From: Coffea arabica
Taxonomy: Eukaryota; Streptophyta; Magnoliopsida; Gentianales; Rubiaceae
NCBI RefSeq assembly: GCF_036785885.1
Contig: NC_092317.1
Coordinates: forward strand, 126,501 to 190,500
Direction: 5' to 3'
Length of the DNA stretch: 64,000 nucleotides
How positions within the stretch are numbered: position 1 is the first letter of the stretch; every line of letters begins with the position of its first letter. The notes under the pieces are model-generated. The model did not search any database. It was not told the DNA's origin and was given only the letters and a program-made list of their open reading frames with translations. The translations under genes and the position numbers were made by a program. This document shows, piece by piece, positions 1 to 11,800 of this stretch.

Positions 1-54
1 GCCCCCCGTCATGGTACCAAACTTAATGTTGGCACCACCGGTGTCATTGCATTG

Positions 55-69
55 ATGCTGTTGATCTTC

Positions 70-100
<31 letters not shown>

Positions 101-2405
101 GGGTGCTATTGGCGTCCGGTGCTCCTCCTGTAGACACCACCACCACCACCACGACGCAAGCCCTGCTGAGATTCAAAAGCTCATTGGCTTACGTCAACGT
201 TTTTGACACCTGGCATCCCTCCGTCGCTCCTTCCCCGTGTGCAGGGAACTACGCAACGTGGCGGGGCGTGCTCTGCTCTAACGGCGTCGTTTGGGGTCTG
301 CAGCTCGAAAACCTCAGGCTGACGGGACAGATCGACGTGGATGCGCTGGTTCCCTTGCGTTCCTTACGCACCATCAGTTTGATGAACAACAGCTTTGAGG
401 GTCCGATGCCCGAATGGAAGAAACTCGGCGCCCTCAAGTCGCTCTTCTTGTCCAACAACCATTTCTCTGGACAGATCCCCCCGGATGCTTTCAATGGCAT
501 GGCTTCTTTGAAGAAAGTTTATCTGGCAAATAACAGGTTTACGGGCAATATTCCCGCGACGCTGGCCACCCCTAGGCTTTTAGAACTGAGGCTGGAGAAC
601 AACCAATTTACAGGGCCCATTCCAGATCTCAAGCCAGGCATCAAGGCGCTTAACGTGTCTAACAACCAACTCCAGGGTCCGATACCATCTAGTCTAGCCA
701 AAATGGATCCAAGCTCCTTCGCAGGTACGTACTATCTATTCTGTTCTATCCATGTTGCTGTGTGTGTACACATGCATTTCCTAGAGCCCACTGGTGCAAA
801 TTTTGCAGTTGTATCTATATGCGAAAATTAAGACGGAAATATTGGATTTAATTGTGCAGGAAACAAGGGTGTGTGCGGACCACCTCTAGCGATATCATGC
901 AATTCTCCCTCTCCTCTCCCCGACCGGAAACCTTCTCCAACTTCGGCACCATCTGCAGATAGCGCCGATCCTGCCCCTCCTCAGGTAACCGGCGAGAAAG
1001 CTTCGTCGGTTTCCAGAACCGTTATTGTTGCCCTGGCCATTTTGGTGGCCTTGGTTGGTATTGCGGTGCTTCTCGCCATATATAGACGTAGTAAGAAAGA
1101 GACGCCGAGGCTTGGGAAAGCGGTAACATCGCCGTCATCATCAGAAAAACATAGCAAAAGTAATGGTAGTAATGGCGGCAGTAAGGGCATGACGCAGGCG
1201 GGAGTGCCGGAACCCTATAATAAACAGACTGCTGCGGCGGCAGGCGCTGCTGATAATCAGATGGCCAGCGTTGGCGGTAATGCCGTCACTTCGAGAAAGG
1301 CAAAGGCCGAAGCAAGCAAGCTGTCATTTGTGAGAGAGGACCGGCAAAAATTCGATTTGCAGGACCTGCTGAGAGCGTCCGCGGAAGTTTTAGGGAGCGG
1401 CAACTTCGGATCTTCATACAAGGCTGTACTTATGGATGGGCAAGCGGTTGTTGTGAAACGATTTAAGCAAATGAGCAACGTCGGGAAAGAAGATTTTCAC
1501 GAGCACATGAGAAGGCTGGGGAGACTCGTCCACCCTAATTTGTTGCCCCTTGTGGCATATTACTACAGAAAAGAGGAGAAGCTGTTGGTGTTTGATTACA
1601 TGCAAAATGGCAACTTGGCCAGTCATCTTCACGGTACGTGCGGATCAATAGTACTCATCCATTAATTTTTTGGTAATTGCTAGCTAACTACTTGTAATGC
1701 ATGTTAAATAATACACTGTAGTACTCCATTATATTATGGATTTTTTTTCCGCGTTGGTCATCATCAGGTAACCATTCTGCGGAGCAGCCAGCTCTCGACT
1801 GGCCAACTCGGTTGAAAATTGTGAAAGGAGTCGCAAGAGGATTGGCTTATCTTCACCATGAGCTTCCTAGCGTGAGCTTAGCTCATGGTCACCTGAAGTC
1901 TTCCAACGTGGTGTTGGATAAGACCTTCCAGCCCCTCTTGATGGACTACGCTCTAGTGCCGGTGGTTAACCCTGAGCAAGTTCAACACCTACTAGTGGCC
2001 TACAAATCTCCAGAATACGTACAACACGGCCGCACCACCAGGAAAACGGACGTTTGGAATCTTGGAGTTCTGATTTTAGAGATCCTCACCAGCAACTTTC
2101 CCGCAAACTACATCGCTCAAGGCACGGGAGTATCATCCTCCTCCTATTCTTATAAATCATCCGAAGTAGCGGGATGGATAAATTCTATAAAGGCAGCCGA
2201 AGATCATCAGCAGGAAGCTGGTCATCAAGCCTACTTCGACAGAGAAATGGGTGACACCGACAACAGTGCAGGAGAGATGTGGAAGCTTTTAAGGATCGGA
2301 GTTGGTTGTTGCGAAGAGGACGCGGAAACCAGGTGGGATTTGAAGGAGGCTGTTGAAAAGATTGAAGATGTTAAGGAGAGGGATGGGATGGAATTTGATG
2401 GATGA
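55..2405 (+). CDS. LRR receptor-like (pseudo)kinase, pollen-receptor-like kinase (PRK) group
   Basis: Three coding exons, 55-724, 860-1633 and 1768-2405, join in phase to 2082 nt (693 aa). The protein has a hydrophobic signal peptide containing a Ser run, an LRR N-terminal cap (Cys-x5-Trp-x4-Cys type), about five to six leucine-rich repeats (roughly residues 80-215), a Pro/Ser-rich spacer, a membrane segment near residues 275-297, and a kinase-like domain starting near 390. Seen: a glycine loop GSGNFGSSYK and the VVVKRF lysine (K423), but the catalytic loop reads HGHLKSSN (about 521-528) instead of HRD, and the DFG position reads MDY (540-542). Pollen receptor-like kinases are known for this degenerate catalytic loop and act at the plasma membrane in pollen-tube growth signalling, so a scaffold or low-activity role is inferred. 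The frame is open to base 1, so translation might begin upstream of the window; Met55 is the first in-frame ATG and suits a signal peptide. Confidence 0.92.
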
Positions 2406-2472
2406 ATTGAGGCTGGTACCAAAATGGTATCTGCTCTTGCGAGACGTACTTTTGACTTAATATTCCTCGACT

Positions 2473-2478
2473 AATAAA
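2473..2478 (+). terminator. Polyadenylation signal for the receptor kinase gene
   Basis: AATAAA lies 68 bases after the stop codon at 2405. The position suits a plant near-upstream element; the cleavage site itself cannot be fixed from sequence. Confidence 0.5.
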
Positions 2479-5400
2479 CAAAATTCCAAACACGATAGTA
2501 CTCCATATATTTTTTTTTTTCTAGCTAGGGAATTAAAAATTCAGCTCGTTGCAATTGATTTGTTTTGGCTCTCTTTTCTAGGTTTTTCATCTTTTTCTTT
2601 GGTACATACTACTACATAGCATCAGTACGTTGTTGACTTGATTAGAATTGGTCTTTCACAATTGCGGCTTCTTTGAATTTCTTTTTTTTTTTTTTTTTTG
2701 GTTTCCCCTCACTTCCAGATTCTTGGTAATTATTCATTCGTACATTGGACGTACTCTGGACTGATCCATCAGTTTAATGAATCTCCGCATTCATATCCTA
2801 TGTTTTGCAACTTATGAAAACTTAATTACCATCATCAGTTTCAGTTTCACTCTTCCCTCAAAAGTTTGCAGGTATGAAATCAAAAGCCTCAAAATTCAAT
2901 TCTACCCATTTAACTATCTGTACTATTAGCTAGGTATTTAATAATACTCCTCTTAATTAGTTATCATTTGTATCCCTGCATGTGTCTATTAATTACGGAA
3001 TTACTACGTACTATTCCTCAAATCATTTCCAAAATTCCTTCGCTTCTTCGTCTTAAGGAAGTCAAAATCGTTAAAGAATCTCTTAATAACATGGATCGTG
3101 AGGGAAACTATAATAGTAGTAGTATAACATTTTGCTCTTTATAATTAAGCTGGTTGAATATTAAACAAAACAATTTTTTTTTGTTCGTTTAATTAGGAAT
3201 AATAAAATCGGATTGAGAATGAAAAGAAACTCAAATTTTCAAAACTTAAATTTCTCCTAGCCATAAAGTTATAAGGACCATGCGTGAACACAGAAAATTT
3301 TACATTTGTATGGTTGTAGAAAAAATAGCAATTTGTACATTTGAATAGTAGAGTGATTTTTGCTTAACAGTTTGTTAAACCATTTGTTTTTAGTTTTATA
3401 TGCAAAAAGATTTTGTAAATGACAATTTTCAGCACGTGCTAGAACTAGAGCAATTGTTAAAGTCCCAAAAATAATAAATTAATGTTGCAATAAATGTGTT
3501 CTTGGCGGGTTAGTTTGATTTGGCCTTATTTGTTGATTTGAGGTAAGATTTTGCACGTTATTTAGATAGGTCTATTTTCTTTCACCTTAGCCGTTGTCTT
3601 CAAACAGAGTTACCGTATCACTCTTTAACTCTCAAATATGTGCTATACATTTTATATACTTCTTTTGCTATTTCTCATCATTATGCTTATTTAGCTTTAT
3701 TTATTCATTTATTCTAATTAATTTAATCTTTCTCATCATTTAAAGGGTAATTAAATACCTAAATGTAATGGATAGGTTATATTGTAAATTTCATTTGTAA
3801 GAATTGTAATTAGGGCATTCTTTCTGATGAAATGTAATAGATAGGTTAGATAGATTTATTTTTATCTTTTCCACTTTAGGATTATAGTTAGATCCCCTAA
3901 TGTAATGGATAGGATTTTGTGTTTAATATGACTCATGTGTTTTACTCACTTTGTTTAGAAATTTTACATCTAGACAGTATGTTTATGTGTTATGTGCTCT
4001 CATATGCACTTGCTTTAATTTGTACTACTTTATTTGGTTTATTATTACTACACAAGTGATGGACATATACCATCACCACATTAGTCCACTATTTTTATGG
4101 CTTTCATCCTGTTTCCCTGCTAGTCCAGTACTAATAAGGTTTTGTAAGAATATATTAGTTCAATGCTAAACTCTTAGATTCTTCACATGTTAAATTCATA
4201 TAGCGTAGTTCATACATATAGTTTTTCCATTTTTATGGCCTTTTCTCAATTGAACGTTATTTTTCCTATTTTGTATTCCTTTTCCATATGTGTTTAACTC
4301 ATTTCAGTTAGGTTGGCATTTCATGTAGATGTTAATAAATTAGATAGTTCATTTGTTTATTTTGGTTAGAAAAGTCATCATGTAAGCATGGAAATGAGCC
4401 AATGTCGCTATCTAGCCCTAGCACCTCATTAACTCTCCTATAAAAAAGATTATTTTATCACGAGTCCTAACTCCTAATTCCCACGCTCATTTTGTTGCAT
4501 TTCCCTCTCTTTGTCTGTTTTTATATTTATGCATACAAATTCTAATTTTCTCTTCTTTGGAAGTTTCATTTTGGATCACTAGTAACTCCTTTTAAGGAAT
4601 TATTTTGGAATTCATAACTCATATGTTCGTACTAATTAGATTTTGAAGAAACATTTAATTCTTTTCGATACCCCATAAGTTTAGATCTTGCATCCATGTA
4701 GATAATATCTAAATGCGATGAGTACAAAGGTTTATATTCAAAAAAATTTTGATTAAACCTCATAACTGACTTGGATTAGGTTGAAAAAATATCTTATATT
4801 CAAGCCAATCAAATCTTTAGTTTCCCTTTCATCAACTACGGCTTTTAAACATTTTTCTCTCGTTTTTATAGATCTGGAGTCATTTAAAAATATTTTTTGG
4901 TGATTTGATGCACCTGACACGAATATCAAGTAGCGACTTTTTTTTTTATAAAAAAAAAAAAAGGAATCCCTTTTAAACTATCTTTTAGGTCCAAATTGTC
5001 ACATTTTTAATGTCATATTTTAGGTCCTTTTACGTTTATTTTTGAAATTAAAAATCAATCTCCTTTTAAAAAACTAATTAATTTCTTTTTATCTCTAGAA
5101 ATGGAGCACGAGAGCTTGAAATTCTTGAATAGTTGACCAATTATTAGTAATTTTGTACTAAAGTAGCATGCTGGATTAGATAGACTCTAGAGAACTTATG
5201 TTCATATCCCCTTAAATCATATCCCACCCTGCTAAAACAAAATAATAATAATAACTAACTTAGCTAGGTTTTTTTTATGGAGGTTTAGTTATATCAACAG
5301 TTCTCTTGCTTTATGCGATAAATTCATATATTTTAACTTTTTATTAGTGTCGGTACTTGGCAAAATTTGAACATATCATTCGTTTTTTTTTTTTGTTTCC

Positions 5401-6272
5401 TATATATGCATCTTGTTTTGCAATATCGGTTCATCACCAAAGGAAATTTAAAATGGTTTGGGATCTCAAAAGACAAGTAAAATTGCTCAGATTGCACGAA
5501 TCTGTCTTGGATTTCTCTATAATGTCCCTCCAATTTTTTGTTTGATAGTAGTGTTGCTCTTAATTCTATGTGATACTTTTCCATTTTCAGTGATACTTTT
5601 GTAACTTAAATATATGCTTCTAATTACAATAACAACTTTTTCTCTTTTGTAGCTTTGAGCTATTTTTTTTTTAATTTGTTCTTTAGGTGGGGGGAGGAGG
5701 ATGCTAAATAGACACATTAATTTAAATTGTGGTAGATAACTCCATTAGCTTTACTTTTCAGTTCTATTAATAAAAAAAAAAACCGACATTGTACAATTAA
5801 CTCTTGATCTCTCTTCATTTATACCAGTCACATAATGTAGAATACAAATTAGAGATGAGAAGATTTCTTTCCAAATCTCCTTAACTTTCGATTTCTTAGG
5901 TTTTTTTTTTTTTTTGGGTTAAATATAGATTGCATCCCTCCTGGATGTGGGATTACTTGTACATCTTCCTATATACAATGCACAAAACCTGGATTTGGTG
6001 TTAAAAATTTTATGCTATTATTCATTATTCCAATTTTATCCTACATCATAGAGTATTATTAAGATAAAAATTTAAAAACAAATAGGAAGATTCAAAATTC
6101 AGAAGAAATATATAAATTTGTAAATGCGGTATGAGTACTGTTCATAGATTGTGAAAAAAGTTTTGTGTTGAAGGCAAAATAACGACGTTACCTTGACCAA
6201 AAAACCTGTAACCTTTTTTTTTTTTTCTTTTTTTCTTTTTTTGAGGAAGAGGAAAAAGAACTTGTAACTTAC

Positions 6273-6736
6273 TAGCTAGTTTGGAAGAGCAGATTTGGTG
6301 AGAAAAGAAAAGATTACAAAGGAAAGTTGAATCTTTCTCACATTTGGGACTTTGGATAGGAAAGAATTGAATAGAAATGGAAGGACGTCAGATCCCTTTC
6401 ACGTCAGAAAAACTTTCTGCCCAAAATCGGCAAAAAACGTGAGAAAGTGGAGTGAGTTAAATGAATTATACCATATGCCATTTTTACCCTTAAAAGATTA
6501 AAATATAACTATATAACCTAATAAAATTCTCATGGTATCTCAAGGTTTAAGGGTTTTATGTAAAATTGAATCTTGTCTTTTCAATTCTCTCCCTTCCAAA
6601 CAAAGGAAAGTTATTTCATCTTCTTTCTTCTCCAAAACTCCCAAATAACATGAAAAGATATTATAAACTTTTCTTTTCTTTTCCAACTTAAGGTTTCTGT
6701 TCTTTTCTTTTCTTTCCTAAACTCCCAAACTAGCTA
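6273..6736. mobile_element. MITE-like element with terminal inverted repeats
   Basis: The left end reads TAGCTAGTTTGGAAG and the right end is its near-complement, CTCCCAAACTAGCTA. The 464-bp interval has no coding capacity. It is rich in AAAGGAAAG / CTTTCCTTT motifs in opposite orientation near the two ends, as in a fold-back MITE. TAGCTA is present at both borders; because it is palindromic it could be a target-site duplication or the outer part of the inverted repeat, and a TA duplication is also possible. The superfamily is not determined. Confidence 0.6.
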
Positions 6737-7525
6737 TTAAAAGAAATGTTCATTTATGCCTTGTGCAAGTACATAGATGAGGATTACCAATGGATTAGGA
6801 TGACATGGCAAAAACATGTGCGATGAAGTGGCAATAACGTGTGTGTGGCTTTATATAATTGGACGTGGTGGTGTAAGGACTACTTAATACAAGTATGATT
6901 ATCGTTGACTTAAAGAGGATAGAAAAAGATTAACTGCAACGGGTGGAGGAAAAAAAAAGATGGATTAATCTTTTATATACCGACAATATATACGCCATCA
7001 CCGTTAGATATATGATCAATAATTTGAATTTAAAATTAAAATCTAAATTTTGTTTATGTGTCATGTATCCAACTGTGCTAGTGTATACACTGTCAGTCAA
7101 TAGTAATATATACAAGATTTACTCAAAAAATACTAACAACAACGAACCATAGAATAGAACAAAAAGAATATTAATGTAATACATGCTAACAGCACTGTTT
7201 AATAATTTAATTCAATACTTAAATTTAATTATTCAGATTGATTCATTTAATAAAAAAAATTAAATATTTGAATTAATTAATTGAGTGAAATTGAATTTTT
7301 GTAGGCAAAAGTTGCTCAAAAAATAAGCGATAAACCATTATTCACTTATCACTTATGTGATATACATATTAAACTTAATACTTAACAATTTAATAATTTA
7401 ATAAATTTATCAAACGCACGCAATCTACTGTTTGCTACTGCTGGCAGTAGTAACTACGAGCAGTGATCATTCAAAATCAGTGGGAAGATTGATGGGGAAT
7501 AGCAAAATACCAAAAATAACTATTC

Positions 7526-7540
<15 letters not shown>

Positions 7541-7562
<22 letters not shown>
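7541..7562. repeat. (TA)n microsatellite
   Basis: An uninterrupted TA run of 11 units directly follows a poly(A) run, upstream of the presumed transcription start of the pyrophosphatase gene. Likely length-variable between accessions. Confidence 0.9.
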
Positions 7563-7745
7563 CACACTAGTAGTAATAAGAATTATACTAGCAGTAACTT
7601 ACGCAGTACTCACCACCACACCCCTGAATTATACACCCGAAGTCTCCAGCCCACCCGAAACACAGTGTCCGATTGGTTCTGGGCTTCACTTGGGCGGTCT
7701 CTCCCCATCTCCGTCCTTTCCTCCCCGGTCATCTCCTCCATTGCG

Positions 7746-8709
7746 GTAAATTGTCCTAATTCCTTCCTGCACTGTGTATTATGTGTTCCCTTCCCGGTGG
7801 AAACTACTACCAATGAAGTGCTGTATGTTGGTGGTGGTGACTGTATTTTTTTCCCCTTTGTAGGGTTGACAGACTCAACTATTCGTTTCACCGGTTGTCT
7901 TCCTAACTTTTTCCGACTTCCGATGCATATGTACATGTATGCGAACTCGTCTTCTCTTTGTTGTCCCCTAATCCAATTGTCCAATTTCCACATCGGTTTA
8001 ACTGGATTTTTTTTTTCTTTTCACGATTTAAATTTGTGTGTAATCTTTCACTACTATTTTCCTTTCTTCTGTTAACAATTATTATTAAATTCTGAACTTC
8101 CATTGTATGATCTGGTGTAATGGGAAAGTGTGGGGTGTTCTATGGTTCCCTTGACTGCACATGCTTGTGTATCAGGATCGAGTTGCACATGCACGATCCT
8201 GCTCTCAGTCTGTGTGTCAGTCGGTTTCTAAACTGAGTCAATGTTAATTAATAGCTGCTCCGAAGATTGATGAATCTGTTTCTCATTTGCATTCCATGCG
8301 TATCCTATTCATGTTTTCACCTAAACGAACTCGGTCAATATTAATAGCTGCTTTTTTTTAATTTGAAAATTGATGAAGGTGTTTATCAATTGTACCCATG
8401 CCAAATTTTTCGTGTTTTGATGAGTTCATTTCATTCATGAACAATGTATCCTCTGGATTAGAGCATACCTTTCACCCAACTTCCTTTCTTTACCATACAG
8501 TCCGGTGCATTTTCTGAAATGAAATTCTTAGGGGATCACATGGTTTGAATTGTTTCTGCTTAGAGTTATGATTCCCCCTTTATTGGCTATGAATTTGGAC
8601 TTCTATCATCTTCATACGTTTGCTTTCCAGAATTAAGCTGGAACGCTTGTTCTGCCATAACTTTAAAGTGTAAAATTATCTGGTTGCTTGCTTCCTCCTT
8701 ATTCTGCAG
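7746..8709 (+). other. Probable 5' UTR intron of the H+-pyrophosphatase gene
   Basis: A donor (GCG|GTAAAT) at 7745/7746 and an acceptor (TTCTGCAG) ending at 8709 flank a T-rich, stop-rich stretch with intron-like composition. The upstream exon would begin somewhere near 7620-7680, and the next exon carries 137 nt of leader before the ATG at 8847. This is inference from splice signals; a cDNA would settle it. Confidence 0.45.
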
Positions 8710-8846
8710 AGATTTTTACTCTTAAAGGCCACAATTACGTACCCCTCAAGATACAGCGTTTGGGTTCAGGGGGTGACTTGCCCCCTGCTGGCGAGTTCAA
8801 CCCTTTCCCTGTTGCTCGGAGGGTGAATTCCTTCCAAGCGATTGCA

Positions 8847-11800
8847 ATGGATGATGCTATGGAGAGTGGTAACTTGGGGCCTTACCAAGACAGGCCAAGG
8901 ATATTCCCCAACATGCGTACTAAACCTTACACACCATTGGTGAGGCTCATGTTTCACAACTTTATGTTCTCTAGGCTTTATTTATTTCTTTTCATCATTG
9001 TTTGGTGCTTATTGTACATCACTTTTTAGACATGCTCTTTTATCCTCTTTCCACAGACATTTACTTCTGTGCTTGCTGATTATATAATTTTACACTGTTT
9101 CTTTATGTTGGTTCAAGTTTAATTGGTGCCAAAGGTTGATATGTTTCACATTTGCTATGCTAGTCTGACATTTTTGTTTGTGGTAAGGTAATAGAATCAC
9201 AGTGCATGGCCTTGGTTTTAGTTGTTAATCAGAGTTGCATTTTCTTTTTGCTTTTACTGCCTTCTCCATTGATATTAATAGTCATATCCACGAAAGCAAA
9301 TGATCTTTGCACAAAATGAGCACCGATGTTTGGGATCTGTGATGGAGACTTGCCCCGTTGTCCATTTGCATCTGCCTAGATTATTGAAACATCATTTTTT
9401 TAAGTAACTCTTCTTGTTTTAATTTGAATTGAAGAGGTTGAAATAAGTTGAGTCATTAAAGTTCTTCATCAAATGTCGAGGAATCATCTTATTGTTTGCT
9501 TGAAGCATATACTTGTTTGCATCAGATTGATAGGTATATTGAAGTCAAAACTCAGAGTCTTAGATATGCTTTCAATTCTTCCAGTTTGGGTTGTCTATTC
9601 CTATGCATGCGTTATAATTAGACTGTGTAGCACCCACTCTCAAGTTCTTTTGACTCCTTTCCTGGTTTTCATTGGCATTCAGTGAGCAGAAGATGAAATT
9701 TCCATTAAGTGCCCACCCTACCAGATTTTAATGGAATTTGCATAGTTGCATCTTTCTTTTTCATTTTTTTGGGGGGGGGGGGGCACTATGAGGTATAAGA
9801 CAGAGTTGAAAGTCATATAGGAAGAGCTCTAGAGACAGAAAAATGTATGTTGAATTGTAATATGAGATGGTTTTTCTATTTTCTCTATTGCAATGATATT
9901 TCACATAAGAGGTGCCTGCTCGTCAAGAGGGATTTAATGTCTAGATTTTTTATCATTGTCAGTTCAGTCAGAGCATAGTTTTTGAAGTTAGTTAGTCTGA
10001 ATGTCTTGTCCAATGAAATCTTACCTAATGTAGGCCATTTTCTTTTCGAGTTCGTTATCGTAAATGACCCTTAAAAGAAAAAGAATTGTTGCTTTTTAAA
10101 CATACACAAAATAAAAAATGTGACATTCACATAAGGATGGGATGCTTACAAAGACAAATGTATTAATATCTTAAGGTCTAAACTATGACATGATGCGATG
10201 AATGGGAAAACCGTTTCTTGGTAAATGTAACAATACCTGATTTGCTGTGATCTAAGGCAGTCTTTTCAGTGATACCTGTCTCTCCACTTTGTTTCTTCCT
10301 AGAATCCTCTATAATCAGATGTAAGGAAGGAAAGGACAAGAGGATGGAAGGTCATCCTTGATATGTCACCCCTGTGAGAAGAATTGGAGAACAAAATTAA
10401 GAATCCTTTTGCAAAGTTTGCTCATGTACTGTCATGGTATTTCAATTTGGAACTTTTGTATCCTAAATATATCCCTCAGTATGATTCTGGAGGGAAAGAG
10501 TGTAATTTCTTTTCAAACATTAAATATTTTTTATTATGGTGTTTTAAGGTGGAATTCCTCATAGGATAACTTAGTAGGTGAAACAATTTCTTCTATCCAC
10601 AAAAAGAAAGATGTTGAAATTGTTTGAGGAGGTTTAGTTTGAGCTGCACTTATTATGAACCACAGTTTCCGATCAATTTAGTGTTTGTGAGAGATGAAAT
10701 TTTCGGTAATATAAGTGTATCATTGTAGTTTTTTGGTACAATTCTTGAAGTGTCTGGATATTATGTGTGTAAAACAAGTATTTTCTCCTGGATTAACTTC
10801 TCAAAGTATACTCATTGAGTGCATATTAAAGAACATGAGCATGCAGCATTGGTTATTCTCACACAGATTTGCACAAATTGTTTTGCTTTATATTTTGATT
10901 TATTCTGCTGTTTTTAGTTTCTTTGCCTGGTATTATCACCATTGACCCCTTGCTGCTGTGTGCAGATATTTCGTGTAATCAAGAGAATTAATGTCCGTAT
11001 TCTATTTGTGCTTCTACTTCTTGGACTCGGAGCAATCTTCTATATTGGTGCTAGTACCTCGCCAATTATTGTATTCGTGTTCTCAGTTTGCATTATTAGT
11101 TTTGTGTTATCAATGTATCTCACTAAGTGGGTACTTGCAAAGGATGAGGGACCTCCTGAGATGGTCGAGGTACTTGATCTTCATTTCAAACTACTTATGA
11201 TCTAGAATAATGCGGACTTATGTGTATGTATACTGTCAAGCACTACTAAAATGGTTGTAGATGCGTATATGACTGTTGTTCCATTAATATTCTATGCCAA
11301 ATTGGGCATCTTTCATGTTATTTCTGTTCCATTTAACAACTATTTTGAGTTCTTTTGAATGGAAAATTTTACTCTTACATTACTATCAATAATATGATTT
11401 GCAGTTACTATATCTCCATTCTAATCCTTGCAATTTTGAAGTTTTACCTTGTACATGTACAGGTAGCACTGTCTCAATTTTGTTTTGCCAAATACATATT
11501 GGTGGTTTTCACCTTAATGTTTGCTCTAAGCAAAAATGTCAAATTGCAAAAATATATTTATGTTATTCCAAAACTCCATTGATGCATAACTTAAATTCTT
11601 TCCATTTGGTAACTGAACCATTGTGTGTATTAAAGGTTTGGTAAATATTTTCATGCATATTATTACATAGTAAAAGAATAGCTTCAGCTATTCCTTCTTA
11701 TGTCAGCCTTTTGTTTTACGAAATGGTAGCCTTCCATCCGCTTGCAACTATTTATATGTTTATTATCTTTCTATTTAGAAAGAAAAGTTGTAAGTCATTG

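Larger units (their letters stand above)
2479..7600. other. AT-rich intergenic region
   Basis: About 5 kb without a supportable gene. Frames are short and full of stops. It contains many poly(T)/poly(A) runs, a MITE-like element at 6273-6736 and a (TA)n repeat near 7541, both listed separately. The last few hundred bases before 7600 are the likely promoter region of the pyrophosphatase gene, but no convincing single TATA box can be chosen among the TA repeats. Confidence 0.6.

Noticed and set aside
7610-8103. Overlapping long frames on both strands near 7.6-8.1 kb
   Set aside because: They lie in the leader/first intron of the pyrophosphatase gene, show no domain or helix pattern, and are explained by low stop density in pyrimidine-rich sequence.
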